12,533 nt of DNA from Steroidobacteraceae bacterium (GCA_023253235.1 JALRHE010000084.1:1-12533), one strand, 5' to 3'. Positions 1 to 7,540 are shown, counted from the stretch's first letter. Notes: generated by a model from the letters alone, not told the origin. A program made the numbers and translations.

Positions 1-654
1 TTTCGGCAGCGCTCGCCACGGCGTGGATTCACGGACAGTCCACCGAGTCGAATTCATGCCTCGCGAGCGCAAGCCCAAGGAAATGCGCTCCGATTTCGCC
101 AGCGCGAGAATGATCAGCCACGCCACCATTTGTGCGCTCACTTGCAGTGACCGCAATCCGAAAGTTGAGCGATAGGCTCGCGCTCTCATCGCGCGTTCAA
201 GACGTATTTTGGTCTCGGATAGCAGTGATATTTGACGAGTCATCTGTGCGAGTAAAGTGCCGAGCGCGCTAGGTAAGCCCAATCCGACCGCGGCACGACC
301 GAGATCTATTCCGCTCATCCGCATCAGCAGCAGACTGGCTGCCATCGTGACGACGTTGACGCGCAAAGTCATTTGGGTGGCGAGCAGCATACCTGCCTCG
401 TCGATCGCAAAATCGCGCCATTGGATGGATGAGGTGATCCAGACGATGACGAGGAAACCATTGACGCGCAGCAAGCGCCTTCCGACAGTCTTGATCGATA
501 CCTTTCCGGCGGCAGCGATGGTCGTCATGGCGATCAATGCCATGACCAGCATGGCGCAGAGCGCTGGAGGTGCATCAGTCATCGCAGCCGAAACACTGAC
601 GAGCAGTGTGGCAGCAAGACGCAGTCGACCATCGGGATAGTGAACGTGACTCAT
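1..654 (-). CDS. cbiQ: CbiQ-type ECF transporter transmembrane (T) subunit, partial at the left edge
   Basis: The minus-strand reading frame from the ATG at 654 stays open to the window edge, giving 218 residues of an unfinished protein. It is hydrophobic, with likely membrane segments near residues 11-24, 31-49, 64-76 and 100-112, and a basic cytoplasmic part after about 135. Two short motifs fit the paired Ala-Arg-Gly coupling helices that T subunits use to contact the ATPases: AMRARAY at 155-161 and GLRSRGM at 194-200. The first has Ala where Gly is usual. In ECF transporters this subunit links the substrate-binding CbiM to the CbiO ATPase, which is expected just outside the window. The start lies 8 nt after the cbiM stop, so the two are co-transcribed. 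The family call rests on motifs plus position; the overall sequence is divergent. Confidence 0.82.
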   Translation of the reverse strand, partial: MSHVHYPDGRLRLAATLLVSVSAAMTDAPPALCAMLVMALIAMTTIAAAGKVSIKTVGRRLLRVNGFLVIVWITSSIQWRDFAIDEAGMLLATQMTLRVNVVTMAASLLLMRMSGIDLGRAAVGLGLPSALGTLLAQMTRQISLLSETKIRLERAMRARAYRSTFGLRSLQVSAQMVAWLIILALAKSERISLGLRSRGMNSTRWTVRESTPWRALPK

Positions 655-662
655 ATGCGGAG

Positions 663-1274
663 TTACGCTCCCAGGTTGAACGCCGTCGGTCGCGCTCTTC
701 CCAACATGCTCACTGCCAAAGCCGTGACGATCGCTTCGATCAGCCACACGGGCGCCTGTGCCGCGACGATCAAGGTGATGAGACCCAGGAGAGTCTTGCC
801 ACCTGTGGACCACAGCAGAATCGCCGCCATGAGCGTGGCCCCGAGGATGCCAATCGTCGCTGCTGCAGCCCCAACCGCGAGTAGGCGTCGTTTCGAGGAT
901 GGCTGTTGCAGTAATGGGCGCAAGGTCAGACCCGAGATCACAGCTGGTAGGGCCATCAGCAGCGTATTAGCTCCGAGTGACGTGAAGCCACCGAAGGAGA
1001 ACAGCAATGCCTGTAGTGCCAAGGCGACAAAGATCACTGGGAATGCCAGCCATCCGAGTAGAAGGCCGATCAGACCGTTGAGAATGAGATGGACGCTACC
1101 GACGCCAATCGGTATGTGGATGGTTCCGATCAGAAAAAATACGGCAGCAAACAGGGCGCCGGTCGGTAACGTCTGAGGCGTCAGTCGACGCACACCGATC
1201 GCGATACCGAATGCCGTGCATCCTGCGGCCGCAAGCAAGGTCGGAACATCGAGCACGCCCTCTGCGATGTGCAT
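663..1274 (-). CDS. cbiM: CbiM/NikM nickel-cobalt ECF transporter substrate-binding subunit
   Basis: This 203-residue integral membrane protein captures Ni2+ or Co2+ for an ECF-type importer. It begins MHIAEG, the family hallmark. In CbiM/NikM structures the N-terminal amine and His2 coordinate the metal, together with a further His; here His53 (GTIHIP) and His62 (GSVHLIL) are the candidates. A run of hydrophobic helices follows, with the conserved stretches HLILNGLIGLLLGW (62-75) and FGGFTSLGANT. The length is normal for a CbiM without a fused CbiN. I start it at 1274 because the metal site needs the Met-His terminus; an in-frame start at 1346 would add 24 residues that overlap the preceding gene and destroy that site. 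The upstream NikL-like gene stops one base before this ATG, which implies translational coupling. Confidence 0.93.
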   Translation of the reverse strand: MHIAEGVLDVPTLLAAAGCTAFGIAIGVRRLTPQTLPTGALFAAVFFLIGTIHIPIGVGSVHLILNGLIGLLLGWLAFPVIFVALALQALLFSFGGFTSLGANTLLMALPAVISGLTLRPLLQQPSSKRRLLAVGAAAATIGILGATLMAAILLWSTGGKTLLGLITLIVAAQAPVWLIEAIVTALAVSMLGRARPTAFNLGA

Positions 1275-1275
1275 A

Positions 1276-1731
1276 TCACGATGTCTCGATGCGCGTTCGG
1301 TTGCGCCGCGACAGCCACCACGCTGTGACGCCGAATAATCCCGCAAGATAACCGAGTCCGCTTAACCATCGCGACCAAGCCGGCTGCGCGTGCTGCGTAT
1401 CCAGCTTTCGGTGATCTCCGCGGACGGCGAACACGATCTCGGCGCGGTGCCCCATGTCATCCTCGGCGATCACTCGATACTCACCGGTGTGTCGCGGAGC
1501 GGGGAAGGCGTAGCGGCCCTCCGCATTGGTTCGAGTCACGACCCGTTCGTCTGCCTCATTACGCGTCGCAGCTGGCTGCAATGAAACCGAGGCGCCGCTG
1601 AGCGGCGCGCCATCGGCGTAGGTCACATCGCCCGTGATCGCCTCGCTACCGTCGCTCAGGGATAGATTCAATCCGTGCGCGTGAGCCAGCTGCGGCAGTG
1701 AGCAAGCCAAGATGAGAAGAACTCGAAACAC
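1276..1731 (-). CDS. NikL-like periplasmic/membrane accessory subunit of the nickel-cobalt ECF transporter
   Basis: This is a 151-residue protein with a signal peptide (about residues 1-18, ending in AHA), a mature N-terminus starting His19-Gly, a periplasmic beta-sandwich resembling the carboxypeptidase-regulatory fold (about 30-103, including GDVTYADGAPLSGASVSL and NAEGRYAFP), a His-containing linker and one membrane helix (about 123-141) followed by a basic cytoplasmic tail. This layout matches NikL-type subunits, which accompany CbiM/NikM in many nickel importers and replace CbiN. The start is GTG at 1731; an in-frame TAG four codons upstream excludes a longer form. No good ribosome-binding site is visible, and the start abuts the inverted repeat at 1732-1758. 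It is the first gene of the transporter operon. The exact role of NikL is not well defined, and some annotation pipelines would call it only a carboxypeptidase-regulatory-like domain protein. Confidence 0.78.
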   Translation of the reverse strand: MFRVLLILACSLPQLAHAHGLNLSLSDGSEAITGDVTYADGAPLSGASVSLQPAATRNEADERVVTRTNAEGRYAFPAPRHTGEYRVIAEDDMGHRAEIVFAVRGDHRKLDTQHAQPAWSRWLSGLGYLAGLFGVTAWWLSRRNRTRIETS

Positions 1732-1758
1732 GTATGAAAACTAGCATGACTTTCATAC
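1732..1758 (-). promoter_or_regulatory. NikR-like inverted repeat in front of the nickel ECF operon
   Basis: GTATGAAA (1732-1739) and TTTCATAC (1751-1758) form a perfect 8-bp inverted repeat around an 11-nt centre. The outer six bases, GTATGA and TCATAC, are the exact half-sites of the E. coli NikR operator (GTATGA-N16-TCATAC), but the spacer here is 15. The site fills almost all of the 28-nt gap between abgT and the NikL-like gene and touches that gene's GTG start. Bound repressor would block initiation of the nickel transporter operon. No nikR gene lies in the window. The low-GC stem and lack of a T-tract argue against a terminator. Confidence 0.55.
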
Positions 1759-1759
1759 T

Positions 1760-3307
1760 TCAGGGTGCGTAGTCGTATGTGGCGCCCACTCCGAGGGGGA
1801 TTTCCAGTGCCCAGAAGAGCAGAAGGAATCCGGTCCAACCGACGATGAAGCTGATCGAGTACGGGAGCATCAGTGCGACCAAGGTCCCGATGCCGGTCGA
1901 TTGTACGTACCGACGACAAAACACCACGATCAGCGGGAAGTAGGGAAGCAGCGGCGTAATGATATTGGTGGAGCTGTCGCCGACGCGATACGCGGCTTGA
2001 GTGAGATCGGGCGAAACACCAAGTTGCATCAGCATCGGCACCATGATCGCGCCGATGAGGGCCCATTTGGCCGAGGCCGACCCGATCAATAGGTTGACGG
2101 TCGCGGTGAGGACGACGATGCCTGCCAGCGTCACGCCCATGGGCAAAGCGGCCTCACGAAGCGCGTTTGCACCTTTCAGTGCCAAGAGCGCTCCTAAGTT
2201 GGACTGGCCGAAAGCGTAGATGAACTGGGCGCAGAAAAAAGCCATGACGATGTAGTAGCCCATACCCGACATGGCTTTGGTCATCCCTGCAATGACATCA
2301 CGATGATCTTTGATGGAGCCTGCCGTCACACCATAGGCAATACCGGGTAAAAGAAATCCGATGAAGATGATGGGGACGATGGATTGCATCAGCGGCGCAT
2401 TCGAAGCAAGTAGCAAACGCTCGCCATCAGCATTGGGAGCTGCTGCCCATGGGGTGTCGTCGCCCATCAAGGTCAGAGCAAAAAGCGTTACGGCTGCGAT
2501 GACCGTCAGGAGCGCCACTCGTAGTCCGCGGCGTTCTGCGTCGGTCAGGGGCTCTTGAGTAGGCAGGTTGGCCGGGTCGCCATCGACGATGGTTGAGCGC
2601 AAGCGCGGTTCAATGACGAGATCGGTGAGCGCCCAGCCGAGCAGGACGATGAAAATCGCCGAGGCCGTCGTGAAATAAAAATTGTTGAGTGGATTGATGA
2701 CGATGCTAGGGTCGACCAAGTGCGCTGCCGTTTGGGTCAAGCCGGCCAGCAGCGGATCGAGGCTCGAGGGAACACCCATGGTTGCACTGAATCCGCCAGA
2801 TACGCCTGCGAAAGCCGCCGCGATCCCCGCCAGAGGATGACGTCCCGCCGCATAGAAAATCACCGCGCCAAGCGGTATGACCAAAACGTAACCGGCGTCT
2901 ACGGCCACGTGGCTCAAGATGCCAACGGCAATCAAGGCTGGCGTCAAAAGTTGGCGCGGCGTGACCGCCATCGCCGCGCGAAGCGTGGCGTTGATGAATC
3001 CCGAGTGTTCGGCGACGCCAAGACCGAGCATGGCGACCAGAACGACACCGAGTGGTGGGAAGCTTGTGAAGGTGCTTACCATGGTCGCCATGAAGGCGGT
3101 CAAAGATTGGCCGGCGAGCAGATCGCGAATCTCGATCGGCTGACCGCTGCGAGGATCGATTTCGACGAAGCTGAAGCGGGCAAGCACGTTGCTCACGACC
3201 CAAGCCATCACCATTAGGATTAAAAACAGCACCGCTGGATCTGGTAGTCGATTTCCGACGCGCTCGACCGCATCTAGACAACGCGCCAGCCAATTCCGTT
3301 CAGCCAT
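1760..3307 (-). CDS. AbgT-family transporter (p-aminobenzoyl-glutamate / antimetabolite type)
   Basis: This is a 515-residue polytopic inner-membrane protein of the AbgT family. E. coli AbgT takes up p-aminobenzoyl-glutamate; the homologues MtrF and YdaH have been described as proton-driven exporters of sulfonamides and p-aminobenzoate. Family landmarks are present: VDAGYVLVIPLGA and GRHPLAGIAAAFAGVSGGFSA in the N-terminal half, FFCAQFIYAFGQSNLG in the middle, GSASAKWALIGAIMVP from about 409 and YRVGDSSTNIITPLLPYF from about 440. The length is normal for the family. I choose ATG 3307 because GAGGGG lies about 10 nt upstream; an in-frame TTG at 3325 has no ribosome-binding site. The gene follows the PAS membrane protein by 32 nt and is probably in the same transcript. 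Substrate and direction cannot be read from sequence; next to a receptor and hydrolases, uptake of an amide- or acid-type product is plausible. Confidence 0.93.
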   Translation of the reverse strand: MAERNWLARCLDAVERVGNRLPDPAVLFLILMVMAWVVSNVLARFSFVEIDPRSGQPIEIRDLLAGQSLTAFMATMVSTFTSFPPLGVVLVAMLGLGVAEHSGFINATLRAAMAVTPRQLLTPALIAVGILSHVAVDAGYVLVIPLGAVIFYAAGRHPLAGIAAAFAGVSGGFSATMGVPSSLDPLLAGLTQTAAHLVDPSIVINPLNNFYFTTASAIFIVLLGWALTDLVIEPRLRSTIVDGDPANLPTQEPLTDAERRGLRVALLTVIAAVTLFALTLMGDDTPWAAAPNADGERLLLASNAPLMQSIVPIIFIGFLLPGIAYGVTAGSIKDHRDVIAGMTKAMSGMGYYIVMAFFCAQFIYAFGQSNLGALLALKGANALREAALPMGVTLAGIVVLTATVNLLIGSASAKWALIGAIMVPMLMQLGVSPDLTQAAYRVGDSSTNIITPLLPYFPLIVVFCRRYVQSTGIGTLVALMLPYSISFIVGWTGFLLLFWALEIPLGVGATYDYAP

Positions 3308-3339
3308 CGCAGTAATACCCCTCAAGTGTTTGTGTAACG

Positions 3340-4878
3340 TCAGTCTGTCTGCGGACGTTTCTTCAGAAACTCCGGCACATCCGCCGCTTTGCTGAGCACT
3401 CGCATCGGCTCCGGCTGTGCTTCACGCGACGGGCGTGGTTTGACTTCGCTGGTCGCTGCTCTCGCTGCCTTCCAGCCTATCTCAACCAGCCAGCGCTGTT
3501 CTTTGGATGCAGGAGACTTGATCGGAACGAAACCGCAGGTGATTTGATGACCTCGTTCGTCTCTGAGCAGCAGCGAGGAGCCGCGCCCGTTTCTCTGCTC
3601 GCCACGCGCGCGGTCAATTTGTGTTTGATCGACGGTGAACTTGGCTAGTGTGGCCCAGAGGTCGAGCCCCGCAGCATCGCGCGATTCGGTGATGCCGCCG
3701 AAACGCAATTCGGGCAGGTCGAATACGGCATAGGGGCCTAGTACTTCACCCCAGCCAGCTTGGGCGCTAACGGCGCGACCGGCTTCATCGATGATCAGTG
3801 CTGTCCTATCTTCGCGTCGGACAAAACTCGTCCAGATAGATTCGAGCACTGATTGCGAGTGCTCCGTGGGCTTGAGTAAGAACACCCACTGAGCGCCCGG
3901 CGTTTCGCTATCGACGCCACTGACGGAGATCTCGATCGCCAGAGCGTTCGAGCTGTCGGGTATCTTCAAAAAAGCATGTCGTGCCGAGGTGACCGCAACC
4001 GGCTGAGCATCCTGAAATCCAATCAGCCAGTCCGATAGGCGAGGTTTCGAGTCGGTATCGAAGGAAGCCCCAATCAGACGACGCGCTTCGGCATTGAGAT
4101 AAATCACGCGTAGTGCGGGATCGGTGACCACGCAAGCGACCGGTACGGCATGCATCGCCGAGACGAGCTCGCTGTTTTTCTGCGCCAGTCGCTTGGCTTG
4201 TTCCTGAACAAGTTCGGCATCCCGCTGGACTTGATTGCGTACTTCTTCAAGGCGCAGGGCGAAGTAGGAGATGGCTTTGACGATGCCGCAGAGCGAGAGC
4301 GCCAAGACGATCGACAAGGCGAACGGATCGTTATCGGAGAGGCGAGCCTCTTCGCCCATCCACACCTGTGGGATGCGCAGCGCTAGAACGGCAGCCTGGA
4401 TGCCAAAGATGACGGCGAGATGCGACGCAAATCGCGATCGTGTTCGTTTGGCGAGACTCATCGCCTCGACCGTGGCCCAGGTCGCCGCGGCGCCATTGCC
4501 GAGCGCGAAGGCCGTCGCTTGGGCGGCGATCGAGGCATTGCTGAACAGATAGCCAAGCAGAGCCATGAACACCAAAGAGAGCGCCGCGAGCGCAACGACA
4601 TAGTCGCGCAGCGCGATTGTTTCGTTGTAGAGCACTTTGAGGCTGAGTCCGAACAGGGCGAACGAGAGCGCCATCGCGGCGGAACTCAACACGAACGCTC
4701 GTGCATCCATCGGTTGGCCGGCGCCAAGTAATGGAGTGATGCCGGCGATCACGAACGCGGTCAACCAGATTCGCGCTGATCGGTCGGGATTCGATACGGA
4801 TAGCCACCCGACAATGCCGATGGTCAGGAACGACAGGCTCGAGAGGAGTAGTACACCGTTGGCAGGCGTTGTCAGCAT
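3340..4878 (-). CDS. Membrane sensor-like protein: seven-helix N-terminus plus PAS-like domains, no output domain
   Basis: This 512-residue protein is of unknown function. The first ~207 residues are hydrophobic with about seven predicted membrane helices (roughly 8-28, 36-54, 61-80, 93-113, 117-140, 153-172, 187-207). A charged, Gln/Glu-rich coiled coil (208-240) leads into a PAS domain (about 236-335; AVPVACVVTDPALRVIYLNAEARRLIG is split over 244-270). A second PAS-like stretch begins at 359 (ALIIDEAGRAVSAQAG) and runs to about 470. A Pro/Arg-rich, probably disordered tail closes the protein. I see no histidine-kinase H-box, no N/G boxes, no GGDEF, EAL or HD-GYP motif and no DNA-binding helix, so it looks like the sensory half of a kinase or cyclase without catalysis. 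It sits between the TonB receptor and AbgT and is 32 nt from AbgT. No Shine-Dalgarno precedes the ATG; an inverted repeat ends 2 nt before it. Confidence 0.8.
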   Translation of the reverse strand: MLTTPANGVLLLSSLSFLTIGIVGWLSVSNPDRSARIWLTAFVIAGITPLLGAGQPMDARAFVLSSAAMALSFALFGLSLKVLYNETIALRDYVVALAALSLVFMALLGYLFSNASIAAQATAFALGNGAAATWATVEAMSLAKRTRSRFASHLAVIFGIQAAVLALRIPQVWMGEEARLSDNDPFALSIVLALSLCGIVKAISYFALRLEEVRNQVQRDAELVQEQAKRLAQKNSELVSAMHAVPVACVVTDPALRVIYLNAEARRLIGASFDTDSKPRLSDWLIGFQDAQPVAVTSARHAFLKIPDSSNALAIEISVSGVDSETPGAQWVFLLKPTEHSQSVLESIWTSFVRREDRTALIIDEAGRAVSAQAGWGEVLGPYAVFDLPELRFGGITESRDAAGLDLWATLAKFTVDQTQIDRARGEQRNGRGSSLLLRDERGHQITCGFVPIKSPASKEQRWLVEIGWKAARAATSEVKPRPSREAQPEPMRVLSKAADVPEFLKKRPQTD

Positions 4879-4880
4879 AT

Positions 4881-4907
4881 CGGACGGGGAAGTTACCAGA
4901 CCGTCCG
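4881..4907 (-). promoter_or_regulatory. Inverted repeat directly before the PAS membrane protein start
   Basis: CGGACGG (4881-4887) pairs with CCGTCCG (4901-4907) around a 13-nt centre. In the minus-strand transcript the stem would end 2 nt before the ATG at 4878, where a ribosome-binding site would be expected and none is seen. It may be a translational control hairpin or a repressor operator. The perfect 7-bp match is seen directly; the function is inferred. Confidence 0.35.
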
Positions 4908-4917
4908 AGCGGGGTCA

Positions 4918-4933
4918 TCCGAGAGGTCTCGGA
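4918..4933. repeat. Short perfect dyad in the receptor-sensor spacer
   Basis: TCCGAGAGGTCTCGGA is a 7+2+7 bp perfect dyad. The 2-nt loop is too tight for a full RNA hairpin, so a dimeric protein-binding site is more plausible than an RNA element. It lies between the terminator-like hairpin and the leader hairpin of the PAS gene, where an operator for an internal promoter could be. Confidence 0.35.
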
Positions 4934-4939
4934 GCCGCT

Positions 4940-4969
4940 CCCCCTCCGATGTCGAAACATCGGAGGGGG
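4940..4969 (-). terminator. Strong GC hairpin after the TonB-dependent receptor
   Basis: CCCCCTCCGATGT (4940-4952) and ACATCGGAGGGGG (4957-4969) form a perfect 13-bp stem. On the minus-strand transcript the loop is UUCG, a very stable tetraloop. It begins 14 nt after the receptor stop codon, as terminators do. No T-tract follows, so termination would be weak, Rho-aided or replaced by mRNA 3'-end protection. It probably lowers expression of the downstream sensor and AbgT relative to the receptor. Confidence 0.55.
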
Positions 4970-4983
4970 GTGTCAGCAGAAGA

Positions 4984-7398
4984 TTACTTCGCGCCGAACG
5001 AGTAGGTCGCCGTCAGACCGAACATCGCGCGATCTCCTTGCGATACGTTCGGAGTGAAGGCGGCCGTCGTTGCAACCAGCGGCGGCTGATTGATCGCAGT
5101 CGACACATATTTTTCGTCGAAAATATTACGACCCCAGAGCGCGACATCCAACGGGCCATGACGCAAACCCATGCGCGCGTTGAAGAGCGTGCGCGAGGGA
5201 ATCGTCGTCAAGCCGATGGTCAGGATGTTCGTCGCAGCCGTGTAGCTGCCGTCCGCGCGGGCGTAGAACGACCAGTCGCCCGTGATCGGCGTGTCGTACG
5301 CTGCGTAGATGCTAGCGAGCCGGTTGGGCGAGCGTGGCAGCGGCTTGCCCGACACGTCAGGCAGGAGTTTGCCGCGGAACTCGCGGGTTGGGCAGAAGCC
5401 GACCGCTGCCGCCGGAATCGCCGTGGAGCTGCCGCCGCAATAGCGCAGCACACCCGCATCGACCGTGCCTTTGTCGAACTCGGTTGGCGTGTAGGAGTAG
5501 GTCATACCCAACTGCCATTTGTCCGATGCGCGGTAGTTGAGCGAGAGCTCAACACCTTTGGCCGTGGCGTCACCGACGTTCTGTACGAGGTTGCTGACGA
5601 GCGGAGCCGGCGGCGTCGCCGGGATCTGGATACCCGTGTAGTCGATGAAGAACAACACCACTTCCGAACTCAGGCGACGATCGAGCCACTGGGCCTTCCA
5701 GCCGAGCTCGTAGGTCTTGTTTTCGGCGGGATCGTAAGTCTGCAGTTCCGCAGGAACTGGGGCATTCCCCGCGATCGCATCCGTTTGGCCGTTGAAGTAA
5801 CCGGATATCACGCCTTTCGCCGCAGAGGCGTAGAAGTGCTGATCGTCGTTCAGCGTGAAGTCGGCATGGGCGCGCCACGTCGTATAGCTGAATTCACCCT
5901 TCTGGAAGGTGCTAAGACCGATAACCTGGTTGTAGCGCTGACGCTCTTCCTTGTCGCGGCGCAGTTCAGCGCCGACGGTCCAGGCATTGTTGACCTTGTA
6001 TTCGACGAGGCCAAAGAACGCGGTCTGCTTGTCTTCACCGATGAAGCGCGACAAGTCGACCATGTCCACCGTTGGATTTTGCGATAGCGCCGTCGTCGGG
6101 TTCAGGTTGATGAAGAAGAAATTGTCCGATTGCGGACGCTCACCCGCAGCAAGACCGCGGCCATCGTAAGCAATACGACTGCGCGAGACGAACTCGTTCT
6201 TGCTGTAGAAGCCACCAATACCCCAGTTGAGGTCGTCGCCAACCTTGCCCTCGAGGCGTAGTTCTTCGGTGAACGTCTCGGTCGTACCTTTACCGGAGCC
6301 CGTGAATACCGGCAGTGCCTGCTGACGCAGCACGACGGTCGGTGCGGTTGACCTCACGATGTTGAAGATATTGCCTTGACCGTTGTTGGCGCCCAAGGAG
6401 TTATCCGAAGCGTTGTCGTTCTCGGCATCGTAGATCGAGGTCTGGCTGGTCAGCGTGACGCCGCCGAAGTCGTATTCGAGGTCGAGTGCTGCCAGGGTAA
6501 CTTCGCGTGCGAAAGCCAGCGCATTGGGATTGGCCGCGAGATTGTCGCTGACGGGCAGGTCGCCGCAGTAGGCCGAGAGCGGCCGACCCGTCGGTCCGCA
6601 ATTGAGCGCCGGGATGATGTACATCGCGGTGGAATCACGAACATCGTCCGTGTAGTACGCAAAGGCGCGAGCCGTGAACTGATCGTTCGGGGTGAACTCC
6701 AGTGAGCCCGAAAGGTTCTTGGTGTCGTAACCACCGAGTCCCGCGCTGGGCTCTGCTTTGTTGTCCCAGCTGCCGTCGAACGCGTTGGTACTGGCTGCGA
6801 TACGACCACGCAGGGTTTCGCTGAGCGGACCTGACAGCATGATGCGCATTTCGCGGCGTGCGTCTGTTCCGACCGTTCCCGTGATCTTGGCTTTGAATTC
6901 GCGGGTTGGTGCTGCAGGCACGAAGTTGATCGCACCGTTGAACGCATTGCGGCCATAGAGCGCCGATTGCGGGCCTTTAACAACTTCGATTCGATCGAGG
7001 TCGAGGATTTCGAGGTTCGAGGCGCTCGTGTTCGATAGGTAAACGCCGCCGTAGAAGATGGCAACGTTTCGATCGGGGCTGTTCAGGTTGGTCTGCGAGA
7101 TACCGCGGATGACCGGGGTGCCAAGCTGATTCTGGATGGCATCGAAGTAGGTGAGGCCTGGCGTGAACAGTGCGACGTCATAGAGATCGCGCACGCCCTT
7201 GGCTTCGATGTCTTCGCTCGTTAGTACCGACACCGCCACGGGTGTTTCGATCAGCGTTTCGGCTTTCTTACGTGCCGTGACGATGATTTCTTCGAGCCCG
7301 GCTATCGAGGCCGAGTCTTGGGCTACCGAAGTGCCCATTCCGCCGAGACACAGGGCGGTTGCCGCTAGTGCCGAGCAGGAGAGTTTTCTAATAAGCAT
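4984..7398 (-). CDS. TonB-dependent outer-membrane receptor, substrate unknown
   Basis: This 804-residue gated beta-barrel for energised import across the outer membrane has a signal peptide (1-27, ending SVAQ), a TonB-box region (LEEIIVTARKKAE, about 35-47), a plug domain (about 50-165, with PVIRGISQ, DRIEVVKGPQSALYGRNAFNGAINFV) and a C-terminal barrel of alternating strands. It ends in a family-typical TYSF near the C-terminus, though three residues (GAK) follow the usual final Phe. The best start is ATG 7398, preceded by GGAGGAA 8 nt upstream; the open frame extends 104 codons further but that part lacks a signal peptide and covers the promoter region. It is divergent from an IclR regulator. 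Receptors of this family carry iron chelates, vitamins, glycans or aromatic and terpenoid compounds; the hydrolase and AbgT neighbours suggest an organic nutrient rather than a siderophore. Confidence 0.93.
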   Translation of the reverse strand: MLIRKLSCSALAATALCLGGMGTSVAQDSASIAGLEEIIVTARKKAETLIETPVAVSVLTSEDIEAKGVRDLYDVALFTPGLTYFDAIQNQLGTPVIRGISQTNLNSPDRNVAIFYGGVYLSNTSASNLEILDLDRIEVVKGPQSALYGRNAFNGAINFVPAAPTREFKAKITGTVGTDARREMRIMLSGPLSETLRGRIAASTNAFDGSWDNKAEPSAGLGGYDTKNLSGSLEFTPNDQFTARAFAYYTDDVRDSTAMYIIPALNCGPTGRPLSAYCGDLPVSDNLAANPNALAFAREVTLAALDLEYDFGGVTLTSQTSIYDAENDNASDNSLGANNGQGNIFNIVRSTAPTVVLRQQALPVFTGSGKGTTETFTEELRLEGKVGDDLNWGIGGFYSKNEFVSRSRIAYDGRGLAAGERPQSDNFFFINLNPTTALSQNPTVDMVDLSRFIGEDKQTAFFGLVEYKVNNAWTVGAELRRDKEERQRYNQVIGLSTFQKGEFSYTTWRAHADFTLNDDQHFYASAAKGVISGYFNGQTDAIAGNAPVPAELQTYDPAENKTYELGWKAQWLDRRLSSEVVLFFIDYTGIQIPATPPAPLVSNLVQNVGDATAKGVELSLNYRASDKWQLGMTYSYTPTEFDKGTVDAGVLRYCGGSSTAIPAAAVGFCPTREFRGKLLPDVSGKPLPRSPNRLASIYAAYDTPITGDWSFYARADGSYTAATNILTIGLTTIPSRTLFNARMGLRHGPLDVALWGRNIFDEKYVSTAINQPPLVATTAAFTPNVSQGDRAMFGLTATYSFGAK

Positions 7399-7421
7399 GT
7401 CGCCCGTTCCTCCAGATTTTA

Positions 7422-7443
7422 GGGTCGCACTGCCTCTCGACCC
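7422..7443 (-). promoter_or_regulatory. Small leader hairpin upstream of the TonB receptor
   Basis: GGGTCG (7422-7427) pairs with CGACCC (7438-7443) around 10 nt. In the minus-strand mRNA it would fold just upstream of a TAAAATCT stretch and the GGAGGAA ribosome-binding site (7407-7413). It could protect or modulate the leader. Six base pairs is weak evidence. Confidence 0.25.
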
Positions 7444-7506
7444 CCGTGTAGAGATGACAGTGCCGTGAAAGTACCACCCGCTCGGCAGACCCCTCTTGGC
7501 CGAGGA

Positions 7507-7535
7507 TTGGCAAAGCGTCCGGTTATTCCAATATT
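7507..7535 (+). promoter_or_regulatory. Possible iclR promoter
   Basis: TTGGCA (7507-7512) resembles a sigma-70 -35 box (5 of 6). AATATT (7530-7535), 17 nt later, is a 4-of-6 match to the -10 box. The -10 lies inside the palindrome at 7525-7540, so a protein bound there would shut this promoter, as expected for autorepression. The -10 match is poor, so confidence is low. Confidence 0.3.
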
Positions 7536-7540
7536 GGAAT
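7525..7540. promoter_or_regulatory. 16-bp perfect palindrome, likely IclR-family operator
   Basis: ATTCCAATATTGGAAT is a perfect 16-bp palindrome in the spacer between the receptor and the iclR gene. IclR-family dimers often bind AT-centred palindromes with TTCC/GGAA arms (E. coli IclR: TGGAAAT-N-ATTTCCA), so the arms fit, although their order is reversed. It lies 49 nt before the iclR ATG and 127 nt before the receptor ATG, well placed to control both directions. Confidence 0.6.

Noticed and set aside
1275..1346. Longer start for CbiM
   Set aside because: It would bury the Met-His metal-binding N-terminus and overlap the NikL-like gene.
1732..1755. ATG starts in the spacer before the NikL-like gene that give a short MKVMLVFIRV-type peptide
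   Set aside because: They are in another frame and lead to a Ser/Arg-rich translation without the signal peptide; a single-base frameshift is possible but the GTG-started protein is complete as it stands.
4150..4960. Several overlapping open frames on both strands inside the PAS protein gene
   Set aside because: They are Arg/His-rich, low-complexity translations opposite or out of phase with a coherent membrane protein, as expected of GC-rich shadow frames.
5038..6087. A 349-codon plus-strand frame opposite the first TonB receptor
   Set aside because: Its translation is dominated by Arg and Val without domains, and it lies antisense to a clear receptor sequence.
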